A DNA stretch of 64,000 bases from Oscillatoriales cyanobacterium. GTDB taxonomy: Bacteria; Cyanobacteriota; Cyanobacteriia; Cyanobacteriales; Microcoleaceae. Location of the stretch: the NCBI GenBank assembly GCA_004293365.1, contig RDYN01000052.1:34097-98096 (forward strand), given 5' to 3'. The notes under the pieces were generated by a model. It worked only from the letters and a program-made list of their open reading frames with translations, did not search any database and had not been told where the DNA came from. Both the position numbers and the translations under genes were made by a program. Shown in pieces: positions 42,619 to 51,283 of this stretch; the first letter of the stretch is position 1; each line of letters begins with the position of its first letter.

Positions 42619-45309
42619 CTACTTCGTCCCTGTACGAATCATCTTGAAACCATACACATAAATATCAGGAAACCCATAACGGTTTTCTTTCAGCCGCCAT
42701 TTAGCGAGACCAATTTCCGTTAAAAAACTGGCAAATTCATCAAAGTCAGGATATATTTCCCGTACACTTTTATGCCATGCGTTCTCAAGGTCTTGTCTGG
42801 TAGGTAAAGCTGGAACACCTTCTAGAGCTTCAAAAAATTGGCATAAGTCAGGATATTCTTGTTTTATCGCATCACAACGTTCCTCTGATGCTTTTTCTAA
42901 ACCAATCTCCAGAGATGTTGGCCGTAGTAAACGATCGGTTGGAGCCTTAACTGATGTTTGTCCTTTGTAAGTTAGCTCCTGCTCTTTTGCTCCATCAAGC
43001 AAGGCACTTAAGCTGCGGGGAAAAGCCGTGTTATTTGAGTCTGATAAACGTTCGTAAACCCATCTATAAACATATTTAGCTTTGTCTCCGGTTCTTCGAC
43101 GAATTCCCCACAATAAGTCTAGGGCGCGGTTTAAGGTCTCTTCATTGGCACTATCAATGTTTTCCACAGGCGAAGAACGATCGACTAAATTTTTTAATTC
43201 TGCTGATTGCATGGCTTGGCGAAGAGCTAATCGCAAGAAATCTACTCTTGTCCACTTCAAAAAAAGATCGCGTCCATTGAAGTGACTTTTATTGTCAAAA
43301 TTTAAACGATTCCAAATGTCTTCTCGGATAAATATTTTAAAGCGAATTGATGTTAATCGACGGGCATCGCAAGCCTGAATAAGTTGAAACAAACCACTTA
43401 AAGCTTGCTGTCTCACTCCATCTTTTTCGGGGAAGTCTTCATCTAAATCATCATATAAAAGCCAAAATGTTTGATTTTTATCCCGTTGCTGTTCGTTCAG
43501 AATGTCTAAGACATCCGACAAAACAAGTCTCAACTGCGAATCAGTTGATAATTGAATTAAGGCGAGGGTATGTTCAGACTGCCAGTTTTCTCCCGGCAGT
43601 CCCTTCAAAATGTTGCGTATACTTTCAAATTTAGGTTTTTGACTCCCTTTATCTGGGAGTTTTAAATAACTTGCTTGATAAACTCGAAATATCAGGTATG
43701 CTCGCCAAAATGCCTCCCAAGTTCCCTGATTATCTTTTAGACTTTGATTGATAATTTGAAATTCATTGCGTGTTGGGCGACTGTTCTGGAATCCACCATG
43801 ACCCGAGAGGAAAAGTACAGAATCTAATCGGTCGCGAGCTAGCTGTCTAGCCTTAGATTCATGCTTTAATAAAAGCAAGTAAAGTGCCGTCTTACCAGTT
43901 CCTTTTCTACCTCTGATCAGGCAAGTTGTTTCATCTAAAAATTTTTCAAAATTAGCAGTCTTCTGAAATAAAGCCAGAAGATTTGACTTGGGGTCGGCAG
44001 CATTTAATGCTGGGAATTGAAGGCTTTCAATAATTTTCCAGCGTTGTTCAGTATCTGTTGCAGCTAAAATTTCCTGCGATCGAATTTGATTAGTTTCTTC
44101 ATCGATTAAGTTAGCAATTCGATTGTAGTAATCTAACAAGCCTGTTACAGGATGACGATCGGCTAGAGCAATTGATGGAAGGTAAGGCACTATTAATGGT
44201 TCTGGTATTTCCAATTGAGACTCATCTAAGTCATCACCATCTTCATTGAGTTCATCTCGCTCTATTTCGCGCTCAATGAGTTTGCGTAAAAGCTGCCAAA
44301 TTTCTGTAACTTTAGCCATTCCAGTATCGCTGCTGATATCAGGAACAGGTGAAAAGACAAAGTTAATTGACAGCTTGCCAAAAGAATTGAGTGATTTTAA
44401 GAGAAGATCGATTCCTTGCCGATTTTGTTCGTTGGGAAACAAAAATATAATTGCCTCGTCAGCAGCTTGGAGTAGAGATAAAGCACCCCATTCATTGATT
44501 CCAGTACGTGAATCCACCAAAATTACATCTGGTTTTAGCTGTTCTTGAATTTCACGACTAAAAATAGACCAGAGGGTTTCACCATTGTCCAGAATAGTAG
44601 TTGCTCGCAGATCGTCAACTTTAGCAATGTAGTCAAGACTTAAAAAACCAGCAGGAACAATAAAGAGTCTTCCGGTTGCATCAGGTATTGTAACTTCACC
44701 AAATATCTTAGTGATTAAAATATTGGGTTCTAACTCTTCAGGCAAATAAGAACGTTCATAAAAATAATCGACAATACCAAATTCAGGTAGTGGGTTTAAG
44801 CTAAAAGCTGTACTTAAACCAGGCGCTTCTAAATCTAAGTCAACAGCCACAACTTTGCGACCGCGCATAGCTAAAATCCAAGCCACATGGGTTAAGGCAG
44901 TTGTTCGCCCCACTCCTCCTTTAAAGGAATAGAATGTGATTGTTCGAGGAATGCGGGGTTCAGGCTGAGAAAGTTGGGATTGATTTTGCGGATTTGCAGC
45001 CCACAAAGCTAAATCTTGCCAAGTTTGCACTGAACTTCCATTGGTAAGCTGTGGGCGTGACAAATTTAGAGAAATTGCTTCGTCTACCGTATATAAAGAA
45101 ATAAAACCTGGGGATATTTTCAATTTACTAAGGATGCTATGCACTCGTTCCTTTCGTCGCTCGAAAGATAAGCCATTAAAGGTATTGCTCACAATCGTCA
45201 AATTCAGAAGTCCAGAAGTAGAAATATTGATGTCAGTCCATTCCTGCGGACTCTGCACATAACTGTCTGTCAGCTCCCGTTTCAGTGATATTTGCCAGGT
45301 TTCCTGCAT
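42619..45309 (-). CDS. Fused ParA-like KGGVGR ATPase and P-loop ATPase (locus A)
   Basis: 896 residues. Residues 1-115 are an unnamed N-terminal domain. A ParA/MinD-like ATPase follows, with the deviant Walker A YSFKGGVGRTT at 127-137, DLDLEAPGL at 157-165 and VILVDSRTG at 262-270. A linker leads to a second ATPase: Walker A GRKGTGKTALY at 467-477 and Walker B WLLYDDLDEDF at 616-626. The C-terminus ends with EEIGLAKW-like and DIYVYGFKMIR segments. The two parts match the separate proteins at 49442-50815 and 47931-49430. The HEPN gene starts 10 bp upstream. Inferred role: nucleotide-dependent sensor/switch of an effector system. Confidence 0.85.
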   Translation of the reverse strand: MQETWQISLKRELTDSYVQSPQEWTDINISTSGLLNLTIVSNTFNGLSFERRKERVHSILSKLKISPGFISLYTVDEAISLNLSRPQLTNGSSVQTWQDLALWAANPQNQSQLSQPEPRIPRTITFYSFKGGVGRTTALTHVAWILAMRGRKVVAVDLDLEAPGLSTAFSLNPLPEFGIVDYFYERSYLPEELEPNILITKIFGEVTIPDATGRLFIVPAGFLSLDYIAKVDDLRATTILDNGETLWSIFSREIQEQLKPDVILVDSRTGINEWGALSLLQAADEAIIFLFPNEQNRQGIDLLLKSLNSFGKLSINFVFSPVPDISSDTGMAKVTEIWQLLRKLIEREIERDELNEDGDDLDESQLEIPEPLIVPYLPSIALADRHPVTGLLDYYNRIANLIDEETNQIRSQEILAATDTEQRWKIIESLQFPALNAADPKSNLLALFQKTANFEKFLDETTCLIRGRKGTGKTALYLLLLKHESKARQLARDRLDSVLFLSGHGGFQNSRPTRNEFQIINQSLKDNQGTWEAFWRAYLIFRVYQASYLKLPDKGSQKPKFESIRNILKGLPGENWQSEHTLALIQLSTDSQLRLVLSDVLDILNEQQRDKNQTFWLLYDDLDEDFPEKDGVRQQALSGLFQLIQACDARRLTSIRFKIFIREDIWNRLNFDNKSHFNGRDLFLKWTRVDFLRLALRQAMQSAELKNLVDRSSPVENIDSANEETLNRALDLLWGIRRRTGDKAKYVYRWVYERLSDSNNTAFPRSLSALLDGAKEQELTYKGQTSVKAPTDRLLRPTSLEIGLEKASEERCDAIKQEYPDLCQFFEALEGVPALPTRQDLENAWHKSVREIYPDFDEFASFLTEIGLAKWRLKENRYGFPDIYVYGFKMIRTGTK

Positions 45310-45319
45310 CTCTGTATCC

Positions 45320-45754
45320 TCAAAGTGTAGTAGCTTGCTTCTGTAGCCAACTTATGAGACTTTTATATGCAGACAGCCACTGCTTATAGTCTGGATCGTT
45401 AGGTTCACTACCAGAGTAGCGCATATCTATAAAATGTTGATTTTTGGGATTTTCAACTGTGACCAGCCATTTCATTACCTCGGGAAATTTCTGAATCCTA
45501 TCATGCAGCTTATTATGCCGTCTCAAAGCATCTTGAAAGCTATGTCCTGGATTAGTAAGTGTATGACCAGGAGTGTTATAATCCGTTTTCCATTCTCGCT
45601 TGGCATTTTTGGGTAGGGAAGCGAATATCATTGATTTTAGCCGACATTCTATCGTCACACCAGCAAAGTGCATGGCCGCCACTTTTCTGGCAGAGTAACA
45701 AAGTATTTCGGTATCCTGATAGCGCTGTAAAAAAGCAGATTCGTAATCTTCCAT
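45320..45754 (-). CDS. HEPN-like protein (locus A)
   Basis: About 144 residues from the ATG at 45754; a TTG 24 bases earlier is possible. A four-helix pattern: YESAFLQRYQDTEILCYSAR, KVAAMHFAGVTIECRLKSMI, SFQDALRRHNKLHDRI and YKQWLSAYKSLISWLQKQ, which fits HEPN domains. RRHNKLH has R-x5-H spacing, but lies mid-protein rather than in the last helix, so RNase activity is uncertain. It starts the two-gene operon with the fused ATPase 10 bp downstream and corresponds in position to the gene at 50819-51250. Confidence 0.65.
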   Translation of the reverse strand: MEDYESAFLQRYQDTEILCYSARKVAAMHFAGVTIECRLKSMIFASLPKNAKREWKTDYNTPGHTLTNPGHSFQDALRRHNKLHDRIQKFPEVMKWLVTVENPKNQHFIDMRYSGSEPNDPDYKQWLSAYKSLISWLQKQATTL

Positions 45755-45998
45755 TTTTGCCCGACGGTTTACTAACAAATAATACTAGCATTGGGATACT
45801 GTGTCAAGTATCAAATCAGTGTCGCTAAGGGTTCATCTGACTTTAGTATATCTGAATAAGCGCAGCAATACAGCGAACTAAAACAAGAATTAGCCAACAA
45901 ATAGTATAATAATAGTCAGGAGTACACGCACGGAAAAGCTGGGTTGATTAAAAACATCGAGCTGAAAGCTGCAAAGTGGAGAGCATCTGATTAAACCT

Positions 45999-46292
45999 AT
46001 GATATTAGAAGTTGCAATTCTTGATGTTAAACCTAATAGGGCTGCTGAGTTTGAAATTGCTTTCAAAACAGCTTCAACTATTATCTCTTCTATGCCGGGT
46101 TATATCTCCCACGAGCTGCAACGGTGTATAGAAACCAAAAATCGCTATATTTTGCTGGTGCGGTGGGAGAGTTTGGAAGACCATACTGTTGGATTTCGAG
46201 AATCCCCAGATTATCAAAAGTGGCGTTTATTATTGCACCACTTTTACGATCCATTTCCGACAGTGGAACATTACGAAGTTATTTCATTATAA
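45999..46292 (+). CDS. Antibiotic biosynthesis monooxygenase (ABM) domain protein
   Basis: 97 residues, a single ferredoxin-like ABM domain: [58 protein letters not shown] and [15 protein letters not shown]. Members are small dimeric oxygenases or ligand-binding proteins. The substrate is unknown. Repeats separate it from the next gene. Confidence 0.88.
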   Translation: MILEVAILDVKPNRAAEFEIAFKTASTIISSMPGYISHELQRCIETKNRYILLVRWESLEDHTVGFRESPDYQKWRLLLHHFYDPFPTVEHYEVISL

Positions 46293-46402
46293 TCGAAGGA
46301 ATGAAGTCCTTACTACAAACCTTGATTCGCAGTCGATCGACCCGTTTGTAGTGCGGACTTTAGTCCGCTCTTTCAGAGGACTGAAGTCCTTACTACAAAC
46401 CT
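46293..46402. repeat. Cluster of three GGACTTTAGTCC-type arms
   Basis: One arm GGAATGAAGTCCTTACTACA at about 46297-46320, then a full hairpin GTTTGTAGTGCGGACTTTAG / GGACTGAAGTCCTTACTACA at 46349-46400. It lies between the ABM and VOC genes, directly upstream of the AAAGGAGGAAA ribosome site of the latter. Confidence 0.88.
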
Positions 46403-46430
46403 TATCACAGAAAAAGGAGGAAAATAACAA

Positions 46431-46850
46431 ATGATTGATATCGGTTTAACTCACATCGCACTCCCCGTTTCTGATGTTGATAAAAGTATTGAATTTTACT
46501 CCAAGTATGCTGCAATGCAGGTCGTTCACCGCCGCATTGATGCAGGCGCAGGTGTTGCTGTAGTGTGGCTTTCTGACGGCACTCGTCCTTTTGTAATTGT
46601 GCTAATTCAAAAAGAATCAGTACGTCCGGTTTTGTCTCCCTTGGCGCATCTGGGAGTGGGCTGCAAAAGTCGGGAATATATGGATTATCTGTGCGATTTG
46701 GCTCGTCAAGAAGCTGTATTGCTTGATGAACCAAAAGATTCGGGGTATCCGATCGGCTATTGGGCTTTTTTGCGAGACCCGGACGGTCATACTCTGGAAC
46801 TATCCTACGGGCAAGAAATTGGATTTACTGTGCAGGAACAACCCCAATGA
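46431..46850 (+). CDS. VOC-family (glyoxalase-like) protein
   Basis: 139 residues, two beta-alpha-beta-beta-beta modules: LTHIALPVSDVDKSIEFYSK at the start and FLRDPDGHTLELSYGQEI at the end. Metal ligands are probably His in THIAL, His in LAHLGVG and Glu in TLELS. Could be a glyoxalase, dioxygenase or resistance protein; not decidable. Strong ribosome site AAAGGAGG. The stop overlaps the next start as ATGA. Confidence 0.9.
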   Translation: MIDIGLTHIALPVSDVDKSIEFYSKYAAMQVVHRRIDAGAGVAVVWLSDGTRPFVIVLIQKESVRPVLSPLAHLGVGCKSREYMDYLCDLARQEAVLLDEPKDSGYPIGYWAFLRDPDGHTLELSYGQEIGFTVQEQPQ

Positions 46851-47788
46851 ATATTTCTATTCGACTGCTTCGAGAAGATGAGTTACCGACGGCTGAACAT
46901 ATTTTTAGAGTTGCCTTTGGTACTTTTATTGGATTGCCTGAACCGACTGATTTTTGTGGTGATGCGAATTATGTTCAAACGCGATCGCACATCGATCCGA
47001 CAGCGGCATTCGCAGCCGAGGTTGATGGGCAGCTAGTTGGCTCGAATATAGCTGTTTGTTGGGGCAGTGTCGGTTTTTTTGGGCCGCTGAGCGTTCATCC
47101 TGACTTCTGGGGTCGAGGTGTGGCAAAATGTCTGATTGAATGTGCGATCGACCGTTTTTCTGACTGGGGGATTCGACAGGCAGGTTTATTTACTTTTCCG
47201 AACAGTCCGAAACATCACGGGCTTTATCAAAAATTCGGATTTTACCCGCGTTTTTTGACGTTTATTATGGTAAAATCGATTCAGCCAGTTGATGGCGATT
47301 TTCCAACAATAAAATATTCGGAACAGAATTCAGAGGAGCGATCGCACTTTCTCAAAGAATGTTACCAACTGACGGATGCTATTTATGCAGGGCTAGATTT
47401 ATCGCAGGAGATTTTGGCAGTTGAGGCTCAAAACTTGGGCGATACAGTGTTGCTGCGGGATGACAAAGGTTTGGCTGGATTTGCTGTTTGTCATTGCGGT
47501 GCAGGTAGCGAAGCTGGTTCTGATGTATGTTACGTCAAATTTGGAGCTGTGCGGCCCGGAACGCAGGCGTGTGAACTGTTTGAACAGTTACTCGATCTCT
47601 GTGAAGCGTTTGGGGCGAGTCAAAAAATGTTGCGTCTCCGGGCTGGAGTGAATGCGAGCCATGATGCTGCTTATGGTAGGATGGTCGATCGCCATTTTCG
47701 CACTGAAAGTACGGGTGTGGCGATGCACAGGCCAAATGATGTCGGTTACAGTCGATCGGAGGTTTTTGTATTGGATGATTGGCACTAA
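46847..47788 (+). CDS. GNAT-family N-acetyltransferase
   Basis: 313 residues from the ATG at 46847, which overlaps the VOC stop by four bases; a longer frame is out of context. The acetyl-CoA loop is HPDFWGRGVAKCLIECAIDR (Q/RxxGxG/A form), followed by GLYQKFGFYPRFLTFIM. The C-terminal 140 residues are a second, degenerate GNAT-like half. Coupled to the VOC gene, so both may act on the same small molecule. Confidence 0.9.
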   Translation: MNISIRLLREDELPTAEHIFRVAFGTFIGLPEPTDFCGDANYVQTRSHIDPTAAFAAEVDGQLVGSNIAVCWGSVGFFGPLSVHPDFWGRGVAKCLIECAIDRFSDWGIRQAGLFTFPNSPKHHGLYQKFGFYPRFLTFIMVKSIQPVDGDFPTIKYSEQNSEERSHFLKECYQLTDAIYAGLDLSQEILAVEAQNLGDTVLLRDDKGLAGFAVCHCGAGSEAGSDVCYVKFGAVRPGTQACELFEQLLDLCEAFGASQKMLRLRAGVNASHDAAYGRMVDRHFRTESTGVAMHRPNDVGYSRSEVFVLDDWH

Positions 47789-47930
47789 TGCAAGCTTGTT
47801 TGGTGATTTCCTTAGATATTCAGGCAATTTGACTTCTTTTAAATGCGATGTCCTTTTGGTAATAATTTCAGCGGTTAAAGACTGAGGCTCAAAAGTAAGG
47901 TAAGAGATAGCTTACCAAATATCGTTAATA

Positions 47931-49430
47931 TTACTTTGCACGTTTAACCCCTCCTCTCCGTTTAACTTGAAAGCCATACAAATAGATTTCAGGTATATTA
48001 ATACGTCCATCATAACGAGTTTCTACAACCCCAAGTAGAAGTAAATATTGCAAAATTTCTTCAGGGTTAGTGGTGGGTGGTTGTTTTTCCCGTTGTTCAC
48101 TCCATTTGGTTGATTTCACTGCATCTAAAAACTTCTCCCTTGGTATGGGAGCTTCTAGACCAACTAAACTCGTTTTGAGAGATTCTAACCAGGGATACTC
48201 ATCTTGCAATTCCCTGATTCGATCTTCTGAGGTACGTGTTAAAGCTGCCTGCAAGTCAGAAGGTTGCAAAAGTTCTTTAGTGTCTTCCACAATAGAGTTC
48301 GATTCCCTTCTATCTTTTGCTGATAATGCAAATAACTTCAGAAAAGAACGTGGCGCAATTCTACCGCCAGCATCCTGAAGGTGATTAGGAATCCAACGAT
48401 AGGTAATTCCTTTTTTAGGATTAGCCCCCATATACTTACCAATCATCTTTTCGATAAGTTCTTCAAACAATTTCTCGTTTGATGTTGCAGTCCATCCCAA
48501 GCTAGTTCTGTTTTCAATAATCAACTCTGGGATTTTTTGTAAATATTCTGTCATTTCAGGGCCAGAGTTCGCAAGTCGTTTGACAAAAAGTTGATAAAGC
48601 CATGAAGGTTTCCATTCCAATTCAACCTGATGACCTCGCAGTTTGGAAGCATCGAGAAAGCTCAAAAATTCCTCTCGAAATAGATCGGTACGCAAAAATA
48701 TTTTGGGGCGTATTCTCTCCCAACGTCGCCATCTATCTAGCCACAAAGCTAAAAGTTGACGAATGGGATTTGCTAAGGCAATGTAGGAAGTAACTAATCG
48801 ATCTAATTCATCATAAGTGACAAATAACCAATCATCAGTCTCAAGAAGTTTTTCGTCTAATTTATCTAAGACATAATTTAACTTTTCAATATTTTTATTG
48901 ACTAGGGGCAGCCAGTCTGACAATAGAGATAATTTCCCTTTGAGGACATTAATAATTTCCGGCTCTATTGCTTCAAGAAGAAAATCTTTTAGCTTAAATT
49001 CTTCTTGCTCTAGGATGACACCTAACATTAAACCGATCCAGAAGCTACGCCATTCAATATTTGTAGCTTCTTGCATTTGATGCTCAACAATTTCTGGTAT
49101 GGGAAATCGCTTTTCTGCTGTGCGAGTCCGCCCAAAGCCAGCTATCCACGTCGTTTGGCTCAAAGGAGGTAATCCTCTAATTCTCAAACTTTCAACCAAG
49201 GCTTCCCGTCCAGAAGGGATGGCTAGTAAACGGAATAATTCTGTTTTTCCTACCCCCCGTCCTCCTAGTATTAACAAGATATCGGGTTCTAAAGCATAGC
49301 GATAATTTGGAATCGGTAAGAAATTTTTTAAGAACTTCTCCTCATTATCACTTTCGTGCTCAGCCGTACCCATTCCAGGAGCAATTTCACCGATCAATTG
49401 TAGTAGTTCTTGTTGGTTAAGTTCACTCAT
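47931..49430 (-). CDS. P-loop ATPase of locus B
   Basis: 499 residues. Walker A LGGRGVGKTELFRLL (GGRGVGKTE at 56-64) and Walker B WLFVTYDELDRL at 201-212; KIFLRTDLFREEFL resembles a sensor region. The last 120 residues (RTSEDRIRELQDEYPWLESL, LLGVVETRYDGR, IPEIYLYGFQVKRRG) match the end of the fused protein of locus A. It resembles the cyanobacterial 'Sll1717' group of P-loop ATPases (recalled, not checked). Last gene of a tight three-gene operon; the ParA-like stop is 11 bp before its start. Confidence 0.82.
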   Translation of the reverse strand: MSELNQQELLQLIGEIAPGMGTAEHESDNEEKFLKNFLPIPNYRYALEPDILLILGGRGVGKTELFRLLAIPSGREALVESLRIRGLPPLSQTTWIAGFGRTRTAEKRFPIPEIVEHQMQEATNIEWRSFWIGLMLGVILEQEEFKLKDFLLEAIEPEIINVLKGKLSLLSDWLPLVNKNIEKLNYVLDKLDEKLLETDDWLFVTYDELDRLVTSYIALANPIRQLLALWLDRWRRWERIRPKIFLRTDLFREEFLSFLDASKLRGHQVELEWKPSWLYQLFVKRLANSGPEMTEYLQKIPELIIENRTSLGWTATSNEKLFEELIEKMIGKYMGANPKKGITYRWIPNHLQDAGGRIAPRSFLKLFALSAKDRRESNSIVEDTKELLQPSDLQAALTRTSEDRIRELQDEYPWLESLKTSLVGLEAPIPREKFLDAVKSTKWSEQREKQPPTTNPEEILQYLLLLGVVETRYDGRINIPEIYLYGFQVKRRGGVKRAK

Positions 49431-49441
49431 TTTTTTGATGC

Positions 49442-50815
49442 TTATCTACTTTTTTCAAGATTAAAATTAAAGATTTCGCATATTTTTTTGGCAATATCCT
49501 GATAAGGGGAATTAGTCATTATCCTTACAATGTCTGACAGCCGACTTGATTCTTCAGGGGTTAAATTACGGATAAATAGGGCTATGTCTCCTCGTAAATT
49601 TTCCTGATATGGTATAACAAAAGGGGTAAATGGCTCCCCTATATTAGTTGAATTAGGAACAGTTTCATCTTCAGAATAATAGTTATCTTGAAAAATCGTA
49701 TAGGCTTGTTCTCGAAATCCTGCTAACTCTTGCTCCCTGCCCGGTATTCCTAATGCTGGAGCCATCGAATGTACGAGAATTAATGGTAAACGCTGATCGA
49801 CTCCAGGGCTTGCTAAATGGCGTATTACATGAGTTAGTCCCGCCCAACTTTGGCGTGATTGAGTTCCAAAGATGACTGCTGCATGGGAAAGATTGGCAAT
49901 CGCCAAGCCACCAATATCGTGAAAACCAGCCCGCGCATCCATCAGAATAAAATCTAAAGGTTTTGCTGCACTTTGTAATTCTTTTAACATATCTCCCATT
50001 CTACTTCGCAGTTCACCATCGACGAGGTTTTGAAAATCCAATCGTGCTAATTTTTCTAAGTAATCTTGATCTACTGTACCCGCCGGAAGTAATTTCAGGT
50101 CTTCGCCATTATCTCCTAGCAAAGTTGGTTCAGTAAGATTTTTGATGTGAGTGCTAAGTTTCCAATCGTTTCCTTGAATCTTCTTTTCTAATAAATAATC
50201 AATTACACCAGGATTATTGGAGTTGTCTGGTGAAAAAATTGTAGCAAGACCGGGTGCTTCTAAATCGAGGTCAACAATGGCAACTCGATGACCGTTACGG
50301 GCTAAAGTTAATGCAGTAGCAACGAGGGTAGTGGTTCGTCCGACACCTCCTTTGAAGGAGAAAAAAGATACGATCGCAGGCTTACACTTTTCATAGACTA
50401 ATTCCTCTTTCCAAGGTGGTTCACCTACCTTCTTATCTGTCCAGGCCTGTTTAGCAATGTGACGCTCAAGAATATACCAGCGAGGCAGAACTAATTCATC
50501 ATCCCACGAGGCCAAAACTCTTTCTTGCTCGATAGTATCAATTAAGGCTTTGTAAGCATCATTTTCTCCGGCGGGCAACCAGATATCAGTGCCGTAATAA
50601 GGGCCAAGTTTTTGAGAAAGAAGCTGCGCGAGGTCAGTAGTATTAACTTCTTGTGGTTTTTGACCTTCCGATAAATTAAGAAAAAGTCTAATTTTTCCAT
50701 TAACATCACGAATAATGGTGACAGACTGAAGCTGAGGCACAAGTTCAGATACAATGCTGGGTTCACTAAAACATTCCTTTACTCGCTCAAATGTTTCACC
50801 AAAAGCGATCGTCAT
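49442..50815 (-). CDS. ParA-like KGGVGR-variant ATPase of locus B
   Basis: 457 residues. An N-terminal domain of about 145 residues precedes a MinD/ParA-fold ATPase: deviant Walker A FSFKGGVGRTTT (KGGVGRT at 155-161), DLDLEAPGL at 182-190 and FILMDARAGFHDIGGLA. The final Lys-to-Arg-Thr change (KGGVGRT versus KGGVGKT) removes the usual P-loop Lys, leaving the signature Lys at the start. It starts three bases after the HEPN stop and is the split counterpart of the first half of the protein at 42619-45309. Inferred to dimerise on ATP and relay a signal to the P-loop ATPase. Confidence 0.85.
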   Translation of the reverse strand: MTIAFGETFERVKECFSEPSIVSELVPQLQSVTIIRDVNGKIRLFLNLSEGQKPQEVNTTDLAQLLSQKLGPYYGTDIWLPAGENDAYKALIDTIEQERVLASWDDELVLPRWYILERHIAKQAWTDKKVGEPPWKEELVYEKCKPAIVSFFSFKGGVGRTTTLVATALTLARNGHRVAIVDLDLEAPGLATIFSPDNSNNPGVIDYLLEKKIQGNDWKLSTHIKNLTEPTLLGDNGEDLKLLPAGTVDQDYLEKLARLDFQNLVDGELRSRMGDMLKELQSAAKPLDFILMDARAGFHDIGGLAIANLSHAAVIFGTQSRQSWAGLTHVIRHLASPGVDQRLPLILVHSMAPALGIPGREQELAGFREQAYTIFQDNYYSEDETVPNSTNIGEPFTPFVIPYQENLRGDIALFIRNLTPEESSRLSDIVRIMTNSPYQDIAKKICEIFNFNLEKSR

Positions 50816-50818
50816 GTG

Positions 50819-51250
50819 TTAAATATCCTTGCTGGGAATTGATCCATTTAGCACTAATTTGGGGATGATTTCTCGGTAAATTTCTTCGGCACGTTGAACC
50901 GCTAACTTTGCTTCTTCCTCAGTCCAAAGCTGAGACTTAGCGTATCTCCTCTCTGGGTGATCTTGGGCTAGAACAGTGCCAGCTATTCTTGAAGCAGGAA
51001 GTTGCCGATCCAAAATGGGATAAAGAACCCGCAAGCGTTCCATTGCTCTTCCATCAAGTTCCTGGAGGTCGTGTCCATACTTTTTTACGGCACCTTTATC
51101 ATCTTTAAAGTATAGCTCCACAAGTAGTTTAAATGAACATTCCACGACATAGGCAGCAAGGTAAACAGCGTTGTCCCAGCGTTGGGTTTGCAAGAGAATT
51201 TGGGCATCCTGTAAATGCCTGCCTGCTGAGTTGGAAAAGGATTCTTGCAT
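50819..51250 (-). CDS. HEPN domain protein (locus B)
   Basis: 143 residues, typical HEPN: SAGRHLQDAQILLQTQRWDN, AVYLAAYVVECSFKLLVELY, GHDLQELDGRAMERLR, and a late HPERRYAKSQLWTEEEAKLA then QRAEEIYREI. The H-P-x-x-R-Y form resembles HEPN proteins that pair with nucleotidyltransferases more than RNase HEPNs with R-x4-6-H. First gene of the operon. A TnpB element ends about 35 bp upstream of its start codon, inside the expected promoter. Confidence 0.8.
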   Translation of the reverse strand: MQESFSNSAGRHLQDAQILLQTQRWDNAVYLAAYVVECSFKLLVELYFKDDKGAVKKYGHDLQELDGRAMERLRVLYPILDRQLPASRIAGTVLAQDHPERRYAKSQLWTEEEAKLAVQRAEEIYREIIPKLVLNGSIPSKDI

Positions 51251-51283
51251 TGTCTATGTAACCAATACTTCAGACAGTTGCAG

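Noticed and set aside
47652..47885. Plus-strand frame overlapping the end of the GNAT gene
   Set aside because: Shadow frame with no start signal.
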